Assembly: GCA_000632805.1 (NCBI GenBank)
Contig: CP007444.1
Coordinates: 4,824,772-4,888,771, forward strand
Origin: Dyella jiangningensis
Lineage (GTDB): Bacteria > Pseudomonadota > Gammaproteobacteria > Xanthomonadales > Rhodanobacteraceae
DNA length: 64,000 nucleotides
Direction of reading: 5' to 3'
The notes beneath the pieces were generated by a model. The model had not been told where the DNA came from. It saw only the letters and a program-made list of their open reading frames with translations, and did no database searches. How positions within the stretch are numbered: the first letter of the stretch is position 1; the number at the start of each line of letters is the position of its first letter. A program made the translations under genes and the position numbers. Of the stretch, positions 26,269-35,025 are shown one piece after another.

Positions 26269-26751
26269 TCATACGGCGTCGGGCGAGCGGCGCTTGGCCA
26301 CGAAACGGGCTTCCAGCGTGGCTGCCGGCTTGTCGCCGGTGCCGGGGACGCGGCAGGTCACCTCGATGCGGGCACGACCGCGCGCGGCCAGGGTGTCGAA
26401 AAACGTGGGCCAGTCTGCACCGTCAGCCAGTCGCGCCTCGCTCACGAAGTCATTCCACACCGGCTCCAGGTAGCGCACGGTGGATTCACCCACGAACACG
26501 TCGCAGTCCAGATTGCGCATGCGCAGTTCCAGTTCCACCAGGCCCCACCCGGTCAGCGTCATCGCGCTCACCAGGCTGCCGCCGAAGGCGCAGCCCTTGT
26601 CGTTGACGTTGGGCGGCAGCGGTGCGGCGATCGCCAGGTGCGCCTCGTCGCAACCCTGCAGGCGCAAGTCCATGCTCTGCGCGAGCGGAATTTCGTCGCG
26701 CATGAACGTCACCAGCTTGCGCGCGAGGGTCTGTCGTTCGGTCGTGCTCAT
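26269..26751 (-). CDS. Hotdog thioesterase, YiiD C-terminal-domain type
   Basis: A 160-residue protein matching the thioesterase half of E. coli YiiD: DEIPLAQSMDLRL, then PPNVNDKGCAFGGSLVSAMTLTGWGLV, where N/D/GCAFGGS forms the active-site region, and a C-terminal EVTCRVPG strand. In E. coli YiiD this half is fused to an acetyltransferase; here it stands alone. The substrate is unknown. It is divergent from hemD. Confidence 0.8.
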   Translation of the reverse strand: MSTTERQTLARKLVTFMRDEIPLAQSMDLRLQGCDEAHLAIAAPLPPNVNDKGCAFGGSLVSAMTLTGWGLVELELRMRNLDCDVFVGESTVRYLEPVWNDFVSEARLADGADWPTFFDTLAARGRARIEVTCRVPGTGDKPAATLEARFVAKRRSPDAV

Positions 26752-26840
26752 CGGGGGTCGTGTCGGATCGGGGAACGCGTAGTTTACGCACCCGGCGGGA
26801 ACCGCGCCGGTACACTGCAGGGGTTTTCATGGAGAGGTTC

Positions 26841-27611
26841 ATGACCGCACCGCGTCCGAACGCCGCCAAGCCCGCGCTGCACGGCCGTACCGTGGTCATC
26901 ACGCGGCCGGCCGGCACCGGTTCGTCGCTGGCGCGGGACGTGAGCCAGCGTGGCGGTACGCCACTGCTGTTGCCTGGCCTGTCGCTGCATGCGGCAGATC
27001 AGCCCGAGCGAGTCTGCCTGGCCCTGCAGGCGGCGCTTGGCGACGAGCTGCTGATCTTCACCAGTCCGGCTGCCGTACGTTTCGCCGCCCGCCTGGCGCC
27101 GCTGCGAACGCAGGCCACGGTGTTCGCGGTAGGGCAGGGCACGGCGCGCGCACTGCGGCGACACGGTGTCAAGGATGCGCTGGCACCAACGTTGCGCCAG
27201 GACAGCGAAGGCCTGCTGGATCATCCACTGCTTGCACAGCCGCGCGGTCGGCGCGTGGCGCTGGTGTGTGCGCCCGGCGGTCGCGGTGTATTGCGGGAGA
27301 CGCTGGTCGATCGCGGTGCGCATCTGCGCGAAGTGCATGTGTACCGGCGTGGCGTCCCGCGCTGGACGGCACGTCACTTCGACGCGGTGAGCCGCCTGAC
27401 GGCGGATGCGTGCGTTCTGCTTTCCAGTGCCGAAGCATTGGGCAATCTCCAGCAAGGCCTGCCTGCCGATGCATGGGCGCAGCTTCGAGGCGCCGCGGCC
27501 GTCGTCAGCAGCGAACGACTGGCGGACGCGGCGCGAGCTGCCGGCTTCTCCCAAGTGCGGCTGGCGTCCTCCGCGCTGTCCGTCGACCTGCTTGCTGCCG
27601 CTGCGCGCTGA
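26841..27611 (+). CDS. hemD: Uroporphyrinogen-III synthase
   Basis: A 256-residue cytosolic enzyme that closes hydroxymethylbilane to uroporphyrinogen III in haem synthesis. Family features: HGRTVVITRPAGTGSSLARDV at the N-terminus, LLIFTSPAAVRFAA, FAVGQGTARALRRHG and a C-terminal VSSERLADAARAAGF. HemD proteins are divergent, but the following hemX-hemY genes settle it. The start ATG at 26841 follows GGAGAGG (26831-26837). hemC is not adjacent. Confidence 0.9.
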   Translation: MTAPRPNAAKPALHGRTVVITRPAGTGSSLARDVSQRGGTPLLLPGLSLHAADQPERVCLALQAALGDELLIFTSPAAVRFAARLAPLRTQATVFAVGQGTARALRRHGVKDALAPTLRQDSEGLLDHPLLAQPRGRRVALVCAPGGRGVLRETLVDRGAHLREVHVYRRGVPRWTARHFDAVSRLTADACVLLSSAEALGNLQQGLPADAWAQLRGAAAVVSSERLADAARAAGFSQVRLASSALSVDLLAAAAR

Positions 27612-27687
27612 TCGTCTGCGGAAAGACGCCAGCGCGGCCCACTTTTCACGCCCGCTTGATGCGAGTCCCTGGCGGCAGGCTGCTAGC

Positions 27688-28788
27688 ATGTCGCCCATGA
27701 GCCAAGACGACTCCTTCTCCCGATCCGAGGCGCCGGATGGCGCTCCCTCCGGTTCCTCGCGTGCACGCAGCGCGAGCCCGCGTCGCGGCAGCGGGACCCT
27801 CGCGGTCGCCTTGCTGCTGTCGCTGGTCGCCATCGGCGGCGCCGGTTATGTCGGCTGGCGCCAATGGCAGCAGGCGCAGGACAACGCCGCCGGCAACACC
27901 GCCCTGCAAGGGCTTCAGCGTCGCGTGGACAGCCTCGAAAGCGTCGCCAAGGCCGGCGACAGCGAGCGCAACCTGTTGCGCCAGCGGCTGGGCGATGCGG
28001 ACCAGGTGAACCGCTCGCTGCGCGAGGAACTGCTCAGCCAGGCCGAACGCACGCGCAACCTCGAAGACGCCGTGGCCAAGCTGTCGGAGAAAACGCTGTC
28101 CGGTCATGACGCCATGCTGCTCGACGAAACCGAATCGCTGCTGCGCATGGCCAAGGAACGCTACGACCTGTTCCATGACGCGCAGGGTGCAGCTGCCGCT
28201 TACGCGCTGGCCGACCAGGCATTGGCGGCGGTGAACGATGGCGCATTCTCCGGCCTGCGTCAGAGCATCGGCGCGGAACGCGAGGCGCTCGCGAAGATTC
28301 AGCCCGCCTCGCTGGATGCCTCACTCACGGCCTTGTCCGCGTTGCGCACGGCCGTGCTGGAACTCCCGTTGAAGCCGCTGGATACCGCTGCATCGGATGC
28401 GTCGAACAGCCACTGGTCGCGCATCACCGCCGCCATCGGCAACGTGGTGAAAGTGCAGCGCACCAATGGCGCGCCACTCTCGGTCGCCGATGCGCGATTC
28501 GCGCGCGAACTCACCGCCATCGATCTCGCGCAGGCACAGGCCGCGCTGCTGGCGTCCGATCGCGATGCGTATGCCGCCGCCCTCAAGCGCGCTGACACGG
28601 GCATCGCCGCGCAGTTCGATACGAACGCTCCCGCCGTGCAGCAGGCCCGCACCCAGCTGGCCACGCTGCAGGCGCAGCAGCCATCCGCGCCTGTACAGCT
28701 GGGCGCCGCGCTCAGCGAACTGCGCAACCTGCGCGCGGTGCATGCGCTCAAGCCCGCCAGTGCCAGCGCCAACGGGGCCAAGCCATGA
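27688..28788 (+). CDS. hemX: HemX-type membrane protein, putative uroporphyrinogen-III C-methyltransferase annotation
   Basis: A 366-residue protein with a Ser-rich cytosolic start, one transmembrane helix (TLAVALLLSLVAIGGAGYVGW, a stretch at about residues 36-56) and a periplasmic coiled coil (SLESVAKAGDSERNLLRQRL onwards), then a helical domain. This is the HemX layout. Many databases call it a methyltransferase, but it has no methyltransferase motif; a structural or regulatory part in the haem pathway is more likely. Start is ATG 27688 or 27697. It overlaps hemY by 4 bp (ATGA). Confidence 0.88.
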   Translation: MSPMSQDDSFSRSEAPDGAPSGSSRARSASPRRGSGTLAVALLLSLVAIGGAGYVGWRQWQQAQDNAAGNTALQGLQRRVDSLESVAKAGDSERNLLRQRLGDADQVNRSLREELLSQAERTRNLEDAVAKLSEKTLSGHDAMLLDETESLLRMAKERYDLFHDAQGAAAAYALADQALAAVNDGAFSGLRQSIGAEREALAKIQPASLDASLTALSALRTAVLELPLKPLDTAASDASNSHWSRITAAIGNVVKVQRTNGAPLSVADARFARELTAIDLAQAQAALLASDRDAYAAALKRADTGIAAQFDTNAPAVQQARTQLATLQAQQPSAPVQLGAALSELRNLRAVHALKPASASANGAKP

Positions 28789-30041
28789 AGTTGTGGCGCT
28801 GGATTCTGTTGCTGGTGATCGTGGCGGCGCTGGCTGCGTTCGGCTGGCATTGGGTCGCCGAAGATCCCGGTTACGTGCTGGTGCAGTTGCGCGGCTGGCA
28901 GGCGGAGACCACCGTGGTCGCCGCGGTGGTCATCCTGTTTCTTGCGTGGGCCGTGCTCGGCGCCGTGTGGTTCGCCGTGCGCTGGCCGTTCGGTGCGCTC
29001 ACGCGTCGTCATCGCCGCCTCAGCCGACAAAAGATGGGTGAAGGCCTGGTGGCATTGATGGAAGGACGCCATGGCGATGCCGAACGCGATCTGCATCGCG
29101 CCTCGCGCCTGGATACCTTGCGTGGCCCTGCGTTGCTCGCCGCGGCCGAGGCGGCCTCGCGGCGCGGCGAAAACAGCCGCGCGCTTACCACGCTGGATGA
29201 GGCGGGCCAGGTGGCGCCGCGTGCCGCGCGTGTGTTGCGCGCGCGTGTGCTGCGTCGCGAAGGCAAGCCCGCTGAAGCGGTGAACCTGCTGGCGAGCGAT
29301 GCCGACGTCGGCAACCTCACGCCTGGTGGCTGGCGAGAACTTGCCCTCGCGGCCTTGGCTGCGGGCGATACGCGCCGCGCCCGGCTCGCGCTCGATCCGC
29401 TGCAGAAAGGCGGCGCGCTCGGCGCGCGAGGCTATGCCGCGCTCGAAGCGCAAGTGCTGGCGGCCTCGCTGCGCGGTGCATCGGATGCCGCCGCGCTCAA
29501 CGCACTGTGGACGCAGTTGCCCAAGACACAGCGCCGCGTGCCGGCTGCCGTGGACGCCTATGCGCGCCAGGCGGCGGCGTTCGGCATGGTGCTGCCGGCC
29601 ATGGACGAAGTGGAGTCGGCGCTACGTCGCGAATGGTCGCCGCTGCTGATCGAAACCTACGGTGCACTCGGCGCGGAGGATATCGAAGCACGCCTGCGTC
29701 GCGCCGAATCCTGGCTGGACGCGCATCCCAACGATGCCGCATTGCTGCTCACCCTGGGCCGCATGTGCGTGCGCCTGAGTCTCTGGGGCAAGGCCTCGCA
29801 GTATCTCGAACGCTCGCTGGCGCTGTCGCCCAGCAGCGGTGCGTGGGAGGCATTGGGCGATGTCTACGCGGGCCAGAACGAAGCGGCCATGGCGCAGCGC
29901 TGCTATCGCAACGCACTTGCGCTCGCCCGCGGCGAACCGATCACCTCATTGCCGCAAGGCGCGCGCGGTTCGCGTCTGGATACGCGCCCCATCGCGATGG
30001 AAGAACGCAGCGAGCACGGCGTGCCGCGGTTGCCGGAGTAA
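28785..30041 (+). CDS. hemY: HemY, membrane TPR protein of haem biosynthesis
   Basis: A 418-residue protein with two N-terminal transmembrane helices (about residues 5-22 and 42-65), the HemY N-terminal signature (DPGYVLVQLRGWQAETTV) and a C-terminal run of TPR-like helical repeats (about 90-390). It is the usual last gene of hemCDXY. Proteobacterial HemY of this kind is not the protoporphyrinogen oxidase of Gram-positives; its precise job is unresolved. The 4-bp overlap with hemX indicates translational coupling. Confidence 0.9.
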   Translation: MKLWRWILLLVIVAALAAFGWHWVAEDPGYVLVQLRGWQAETTVVAAVVILFLAWAVLGAVWFAVRWPFGALTRRHRRLSRQKMGEGLVALMEGRHGDAERDLHRASRLDTLRGPALLAAAEAASRRGENSRALTTLDEAGQVAPRAARVLRARVLRREGKPAEAVNLLASDADVGNLTPGGWRELALAALAAGDTRRARLALDPLQKGGALGARGYAALEAQVLAASLRGASDAAALNALWTQLPKTQRRVPAAVDAYARQAAAFGMVLPAMDEVESALRREWSPLLIETYGALGAEDIEARLRRAESWLDAHPNDAALLLTLGRMCVRLSLWGKASQYLERSLALSPSSGAWEALGDVYAGQNEAAMAQRCYRNALALARGEPITSLPQGARGSRLDTRPIAMEERSEHGVPRLPE

Positions 30042-30065
30042 CGGAGCCGCGCAACCATTTCTCCT

Positions 30066-30142
30066 TGTGGGAGCGCACCCTGTGCGCGACAGGCCCGTTG
30101 CCATGCGTCGCGGTTATGTCGCGCACAGGGTGCGCTCCCACA
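30066..30142. repeat. REP pair, heads outward
   Basis: Plus unit 30066-30090 and minus unit 30118-30142, spacer 27 bp. It lies between the convergent hemY and a small membrane-protein gene. Confidence 0.88.
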
Positions 30143-30161
30143 AGGAATGCGGTCCGGGCAG

Positions 30162-30518
30162 TCAGCCGACCGAAATCGCCCAGGTGATGAATCCCGCGTT
30201 GATCGCGGTGAACACCATGGCGACCAGGAAGATCACGTCGGCGATGCGTTCCAGCCGGTAGTTGCGGTTGACGTTGCGGGTGCGCAGCGCCCAGTACGAC
30301 AACAGGCACGAAGCCAGGTAGAGCAGCGAGTTGACGGCCAGCATGTCGTCGGCGAGGGTGTCTTCGCGCCGCAGCGAGATCACCACGCGCAGGATGCCGA
30401 TGACGGTGAGGCAGACACCGACCATGGTGGCCGACGCGGTGAAGATGTGGACGCAGATGTCGTCGTCGAGGCGACGTCGGCGCGCGAGAGGAGCTTCGTC
30501 TTCGGCGGTGGAGGTCAT
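30162..30518 (-). CDS. Small three-helix membrane protein
   Basis: A 118-residue inner-membrane protein of unknown function. A charged N-terminus (EDEAPLARRRRLDDD) is followed by three hydrophobic segments, about residues 28-48 (ASATMVGVCLTVIGILRVVI), 62-80 and 95-115. The ATG at 30516-30518 sits just after a GGAGG-poor leader, so start confidence is moderate. Confidence 0.68.
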   Translation of the reverse strand: MTSTAEDEAPLARRRRLDDDICVHIFTASATMVGVCLTVIGILRVVISLRREDTLADDMLAVNSLLYLASCLLSYWALRTRNVNRNYRLERIADVIFLVAMVFTAINAGFITWAISVG

Positions 30519-30644
30519 GGCCAGGCCTGGTCGGTGGAATCCGTCAGCGGGGACCTCGATGGCGGCCGAGGTTCCGGTCGGCAGGACGTGCAAGAAGCCG
30601 CCCGATCATACTCCCGGACGCGGTGCCATCCGGCACCGTTGGCA

Positions 30645-32840
30645 TCACATGGGCGTCAGGTTGGCATAGGCATAGACCAGCCACTTGCTGCCCGCCGAGG
30701 CGAAGTTCACCTGGATGCGCATATGCGCACCGCTGCCCTCGGCACTCACCACCACTCCTTCACCGAAGCTCGGGTGGCTGACGCGTTGCCCCAGCTTGAG
30801 CGGCATGGGTTCGTCCAGCGAGATCGAACCGCCGGTCGGACGCGCGCCATACAGCGGGCGGCTCACTTGCACACGCGGGCGCACTTCGTCGATGAGTTCC
30901 GGCGGGATCTCCGCTAGAAAGCGCGACGGCCGCGCCAGCATTTCCACGCCATGCATGCGACGCGATTCGGCGTACGTGATGAACAGCCGTTCGCGTGCGC
31001 GCGTGATGCCCACGTAGGCGAGGCGGCGCTCCTCTTCTAGACGGCCTTCGTCTTCCACCGAGCGCTGGCTGGGGAACAAGCCTTCCTCCATGCCGACCAG
31101 GAACACCACGGGAAATTCCAGGCCCTTAGCCGAATGCAGCGTCATCAACTGCACGCAGTCGTCCCAGGATTCGCCCTGGCCCTCGCCCGCTTCGAGCGCG
31201 GCATGCGAGAGGAATGCGGCAAGTTCGCTCAGGCCCGCTTCGACATCATCGGGCGTGAGCTCGAAGCGGCTGGCGACATTGACCAGTTCGTCCAGGTTCT
31301 CCACGCGGGATTCGGCGTTGCCGCGACTGTCTTTCTCGTAGAAGTCGCGCAGTCCGCTGTGGGTGATGGCGTGGTCGATCTGTTCGGCCAGCGCGAGTGC
31401 GTTGCCCGTCTCAGTGCCGGCGAACGCGCGCGCCATGTCCTCGATCATCGAGAGGAAGGCCTTTACCGCGTTCTTCGCGCGACCGGCCAGTTCCCTGCCG
31501 CCGCTCAACTCGCTGAGCGCGGACTCCCACATCGAGCTGCGTTCTTCGCGCGCGCGACGTCGCAACACGTCCAGCGTGCGATCGCCGATGCCCCGCGGCG
31601 GCGTGTTCACCGCCCGCTCGAACGCCGCGTCATCGTGGCGATTGGAAGACAGGCGCAGGTAGGCGAGCGCGTCCTTGATTTCGGCGCGATCGAAGAAGCG
31701 CTGGCCGCCGTACACGCGGAAGCGGATGTCCCGCTGCATCAGCTGTTCTTCGAAGTTGCGCGACTGCGCATTGGACCGATAGAGGATCGCGATGTCGCGC
31801 GCCTCGCCGTGTTCGGCGACGTACTCGCGGATGCGCTCCACCACGAAGCGTGCTTCGTCCTGCTCGTTGTACGAGGCATACAGCGCGATGCGCTCGCCGT
31901 CGCCGCCGTCAGTCCACAGCTGCTTGCCAAGGCGGCCGCCGTTGCGCGCGATCACGCTGTTGGCGGCCTTGAGGATAGTCGCGGTGGAGCGGTAGTTCTG
32001 TTCCAGCTTGATGGTCTTGGCGCCGGGGAAATCGCGCAGGAACTGCTGCACGTTCTCCACCTTGGCGCCGCGCCAGCCATAGATGGCCTGGTCGTCGTCG
32101 CCCACCACGAACACCTGGCCGGTGTTGCCGGCGAGCACGCGGATCCACGCGTATTGCAAGGTGTTGGTGTCCTGGAACTCGTCGATCAGCAGGTAGCGCC
32201 AGCGATCACGGTAATGATCGAGGATCTGCGGGTTGTTCAACCACAGCTCGTGCGCGCGCAACAGCAGCTCGGCGAAATCCACCAGACCCGCGCGACGGCA
32301 GGCCTCTTCATAGGCCTGGTAGATCTGCACGAGCGTGCGCGTCATCGGATGATCGCGGTGCTCGATGGTGTCGGCGCGCTTGCCCTCGTCCTTCCACTGG
32401 TTGATCTGCCACGTGGCCTGGCGCGGCGGAAAACGCGCTTCGTCCAGGCCCAGCCCGGTGACCACGCGCTTGACGATGCGCTGCTGGTCGTCTGCATCGA
32501 GAATCTGGAAACCTTCCGGCAGCCCCGCTTCGCGCCAATGGCGACGCAGCAGGCGATGGGCGATGCCGTGGAAGGTGCCCACGGTAAGACCCTGCGTTCC
32601 ACCCGGAATCAACTGGTCCAGACGCGCGCGCATCTCGCCCGCGGCCTTGTTGGTGAAGGTCACCGCGAGGATCGCCCACGGCGAGATGTGTTCCACCTGC
32701 GTGAGCCAGCCGATGCGGTGCGTGAGCACGCGGGTCTTGCCGGAGCCGGCGCCAGCGAGCACGAGGTAGTTGCCGGGTGGGGCGCAGACCGCTTCGCGCT
32801 GCGCATCGTTGAGCTTGTCGATCAGGTGGGAGACATCCAT
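30645..32840 (-). CDS. uvrD: DNA helicase II (UvrD)
   Basis: A 731-residue superfamily 1A helicase for nucleotide-excision and mismatch repair. It has the Q motif (LNDAQREAV), Walker A AGAGSGKT (about residues 29-36), motif Ia VTFTNKAA, motif II LLIDEFQDTN, motif III VVGDDDQAIYGWRGA, motif IV LEQNYRST, motif V LMTLHSAKGLEF and motif VI YVGITRARERL. The C-terminal tail (VSHPSFGEGVVV) is the Tudor-like domain that binds RNA polymerase in UvrD/PcrA. Rep is excluded by this tail and overall similarity. The ATG at 32838-32840 starts the conserved part. Confidence 0.95.
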   Translation of the reverse strand: MDVSHLIDKLNDAQREAVCAPPGNYLVLAGAGSGKTRVLTHRIGWLTQVEHISPWAILAVTFTNKAAGEMRARLDQLIPGGTQGLTVGTFHGIAHRLLRRHWREAGLPEGFQILDADDQQRIVKRVVTGLGLDEARFPPRQATWQINQWKDEGKRADTIEHRDHPMTRTLVQIYQAYEEACRRAGLVDFAELLLRAHELWLNNPQILDHYRDRWRYLLIDEFQDTNTLQYAWIRVLAGNTGQVFVVGDDDQAIYGWRGAKVENVQQFLRDFPGAKTIKLEQNYRSTATILKAANSVIARNGGRLGKQLWTDGGDGERIALYASYNEQDEARFVVERIREYVAEHGEARDIAILYRSNAQSRNFEEQLMQRDIRFRVYGGQRFFDRAEIKDALAYLRLSSNRHDDAAFERAVNTPPRGIGDRTLDVLRRRAREERSSMWESALSELSGGRELAGRAKNAVKAFLSMIEDMARAFAGTETGNALALAEQIDHAITHSGLRDFYEKDSRGNAESRVENLDELVNVASRFELTPDDVEAGLSELAAFLSHAALEAGEGQGESWDDCVQLMTLHSAKGLEFPVVFLVGMEEGLFPSQRSVEDEGRLEEERRLAYVGITRARERLFITYAESRRMHGVEMLARPSRFLAEIPPELIDEVRPRVQVSRPLYGARPTGGSISLDEPMPLKLGQRVSHPSFGEGVVVSAEGSGAHMRIQVNFASAGSKWLVYAYANLTPM

Positions 32841-32882
32841 CCGGCCATTGTACCGGGCCCGGCGCCGAGGGGCTTTCTGCCT

Positions 32883-32963
32883 TGTGGGAGCGCACCCTGT
32901 GCGCGACAAACCAACGGAGCGGGCGCCCTAAGGCCGCGGTCGCGTACAGGGTGCGCTCCCACA
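32883..32963. repeat. REP pair, heads outward
   Basis: Plus unit 32883-32907 and minus unit 32939-32963 (one base altered in the palindrome, GCGTAC). The spacer includes ACGGAGCG. It lies between two minus-strand genes, upstream of uvrD. Confidence 0.86.
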
Positions 32964-32981
32964 AGGAGAAGCTCGGCCCCG

Positions 32982-34925
32982 TCAGTAGTTGTAGCTCGGC
33001 CCCAGCAGATGGAAATTCACGATGAACGCGATCGCGCCCAAGCAGGCCATCAGCAATACCACGCCACTGACGCGCCGCCACCACGCGCCCGGTGTGCGCC
33101 AGGCACGCCAGGTCTCGATGGCGACAGGAATCGTGCCGAGCACGGCGAGCACGCCGACGATCTGCAGCAGTAGCAGGCGCATCTCCAGATGTGGCGCGCC
33201 CAGCCGCGGCAGCATCAGTGCCCAGCCGCCGGCAAACGCCAGATAGAAGAGGGGTGTGATGCGACTGAGGCGATACCACCGTTCGTCGCCTTCCGGCAGC
33301 ACCGGGCCGATGCCGCGGCGACGCAACAGTGCCGCCACCGGCCACGACAAGGCCACGAGCGCGAGGATCGCAAGCAAACTCGTCAGCACCGCGCAAAGGC
33401 GTGCCGGCGCCCATCCGGTGGCAGGCAGGAACACCTGCGTCGGCGACAGCGTATCGGTCGACCACATGCGTACCTTGCCGTCGCGCATCAGTGCGGCCAG
33501 CTGGTGCCCGCTGGCATCGTCGACCCAGACATAGGGCTTCACTTCACGCCAGGCTTCGGCGCCAAGTTGCGGAACACGCAGCGTGCCGTCGGCCGCCATG
33601 CTCACCTGCACTTCGCGGAAACGATCGCGCAAGGCCAGCACGTTGCTCTGTGAGGTAATACTGGAGGTGTAACGGCCGGCAAGCTGGCCGGTGTGCTGCT
33701 TCGCCGTCGCCAGCGTCGGCAACTTCAATTGCGGCAACGGCGGGAAGTAGCGGGCATCGAAATCATCGACCTGCCGTCGCAGCCATTGGCCATCGGGGTT
33801 GCCGTCGATGGCGATGAAGAGGCCGGCGTGCTGCTCCGGAAACAGCGCTACCAGACTATGGAAGTCCGGGATATCGCCGCCATGGCCAAGGATGACCTGG
33901 CCGTCGCGATCCATACGCGCAAAACCCAGCGCCATGCCCGGCAAACCCGGAATGGCGGCACGTAGATAGCCGTGCATCGCCTTCACGCTGGCTTGTTCCA
34001 GCAGCTGCGCTTCACCGGCACGGCCGAACTGCAGATGCGCGATCATGAAGCGCGCCATGTCTTCGCCGCTGATGGACAGCGCGCTCGCCGGCGCCGCCGT
34101 GCGCAGCGCGAAAGGTTGCGGCGATGCATCGGCATTGCGATAACCCCGCACGACATCGGCCTGCATCTCGTCGGGTAGCGGTTGCCGAAAACTTGCGTGC
34201 TGCATGCCGAGCGGCGTGAAGATGTGCCGCTCGACATAGGTGTCGAAGGGCATGCCGGAAACGCGCTGCACGATGTAACCGGCCAGCGCGGTGCCATAGG
34301 TGGAATAAGCAGGGACCTCGCCTGCGGGATAGATCCGCGCCGGCACCCATCGCTTCACCCATGCTTCGTTGCTCATCAGCGAGGCCGTGTCGGTCGCATA
34401 GCGATCCCGGAGCACGTCTTCGAAGCCAGCGGTATGCGTCATCAGATCGCGCAGCGTCACCGGCTTGCCGTCGCGCGGCGGGATGCGGATGTCGAGATAG
34501 CGGTTGATGTCCGCGTCGAGTTCGAGCTTGTGCTGTTCCACCAGCTGCATCACCGCCGTCCAGGTGAACAGCTTTGAGATCGACGCTACGCGAAACATCG
34601 TGCTCGCCGGATCGACCGGCTTCTTCGTCGCGACGTCCCCGTAGCCATATCCCTTCGACACGACGACGTTGCCGTCCTTCACCACCACCGCAACCGCGCC
34701 GGCGATATTGCCGGCTGACATCGCCTTGGCCATCTGCTCGTCGAGCCACGGTTGCACGTCGCCGGCGGTGAGCTCGTGCGCGCCGAGCTGCGTGATCGTG
34801 GCGGCCTTGGGTTCGGGCAGCGGGTTGATCTGGATCTGTGCGTGGGACAGTGATGAGCACACGGCGAATATCGTCGCCAGGAGAAGCTGGCAGCCTCGGG
34901 CGACGACTGGCGCGATGGTTTTCAT
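32982..34925 (-). CDS. Serine hydrolase (class C beta-lactamase fold) with C-terminal membrane domain
   Basis: A 647-residue exported protein. The signal peptide (to about residue 29, SHAQ) leads into a serine beta-lactamase-like domain (about 55-400) with SISK at 115-118 (nucleophile Ser115, Lys118), the YxN-equivalent YST at 207-209 and HGGDIPDFHS as the third motif. An extra beta domain (about 410-500) and four predicted helices (about 520-640) follow. The family includes D-aminopeptidases, esterases and Pbp4-like proteins. The Thr in place of Asn in the YxN motif argues against beta-lactamase activity. Substrate unknown. Confidence 0.82.
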   Translation of the reverse strand: MKTIAPVVARGCQLLLATIFAVCSSLSHAQIQINPLPEPKAATITQLGAHELTAGDVQPWLDEQMAKAMSAGNIAGAVAVVVKDGNVVVSKGYGYGDVATKKPVDPASTMFRVASISKLFTWTAVMQLVEQHKLELDADINRYLDIRIPPRDGKPVTLRDLMTHTAGFEDVLRDRYATDTASLMSNEAWVKRWVPARIYPAGEVPAYSTYGTALAGYIVQRVSGMPFDTYVERHIFTPLGMQHASFRQPLPDEMQADVVRGYRNADASPQPFALRTAAPASALSISGEDMARFMIAHLQFGRAGEAQLLEQASVKAMHGYLRAAIPGLPGMALGFARMDRDGQVILGHGGDIPDFHSLVALFPEQHAGLFIAIDGNPDGQWLRRQVDDFDARYFPPLPQLKLPTLATAKQHTGQLAGRYTSSITSQSNVLALRDRFREVQVSMAADGTLRVPQLGAEAWREVKPYVWVDDASGHQLAALMRDGKVRMWSTDTLSPTQVFLPATGWAPARLCAVLTSLLAILALVALSWPVAALLRRRGIGPVLPEGDERWYRLSRITPLFYLAFAGGWALMLPRLGAPHLEMRLLLLQIVGVLAVLGTIPVAIETWRAWRTPGAWWRRVSGVVLLMACLGAIAFIVNFHLLGPSYNY

Positions 34926-35025
34926 CGTGGGCTTCCCTCGGCATCGGTTCGATCGGGCGGATGCCGAGTATGCCGCGCGGGATGTCGCTTTCGCGTTGGT
35001 GCGCTGCCAACGCGTCAGCGGTTTT

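Noticed and set aside
27688..28788. Calling HemX a uroporphyrinogen-III C-methyltransferase
   Set aside because: The protein is a single-pass coiled-coil protein with no SAM-binding motif; the name is an old annotation carry-over.
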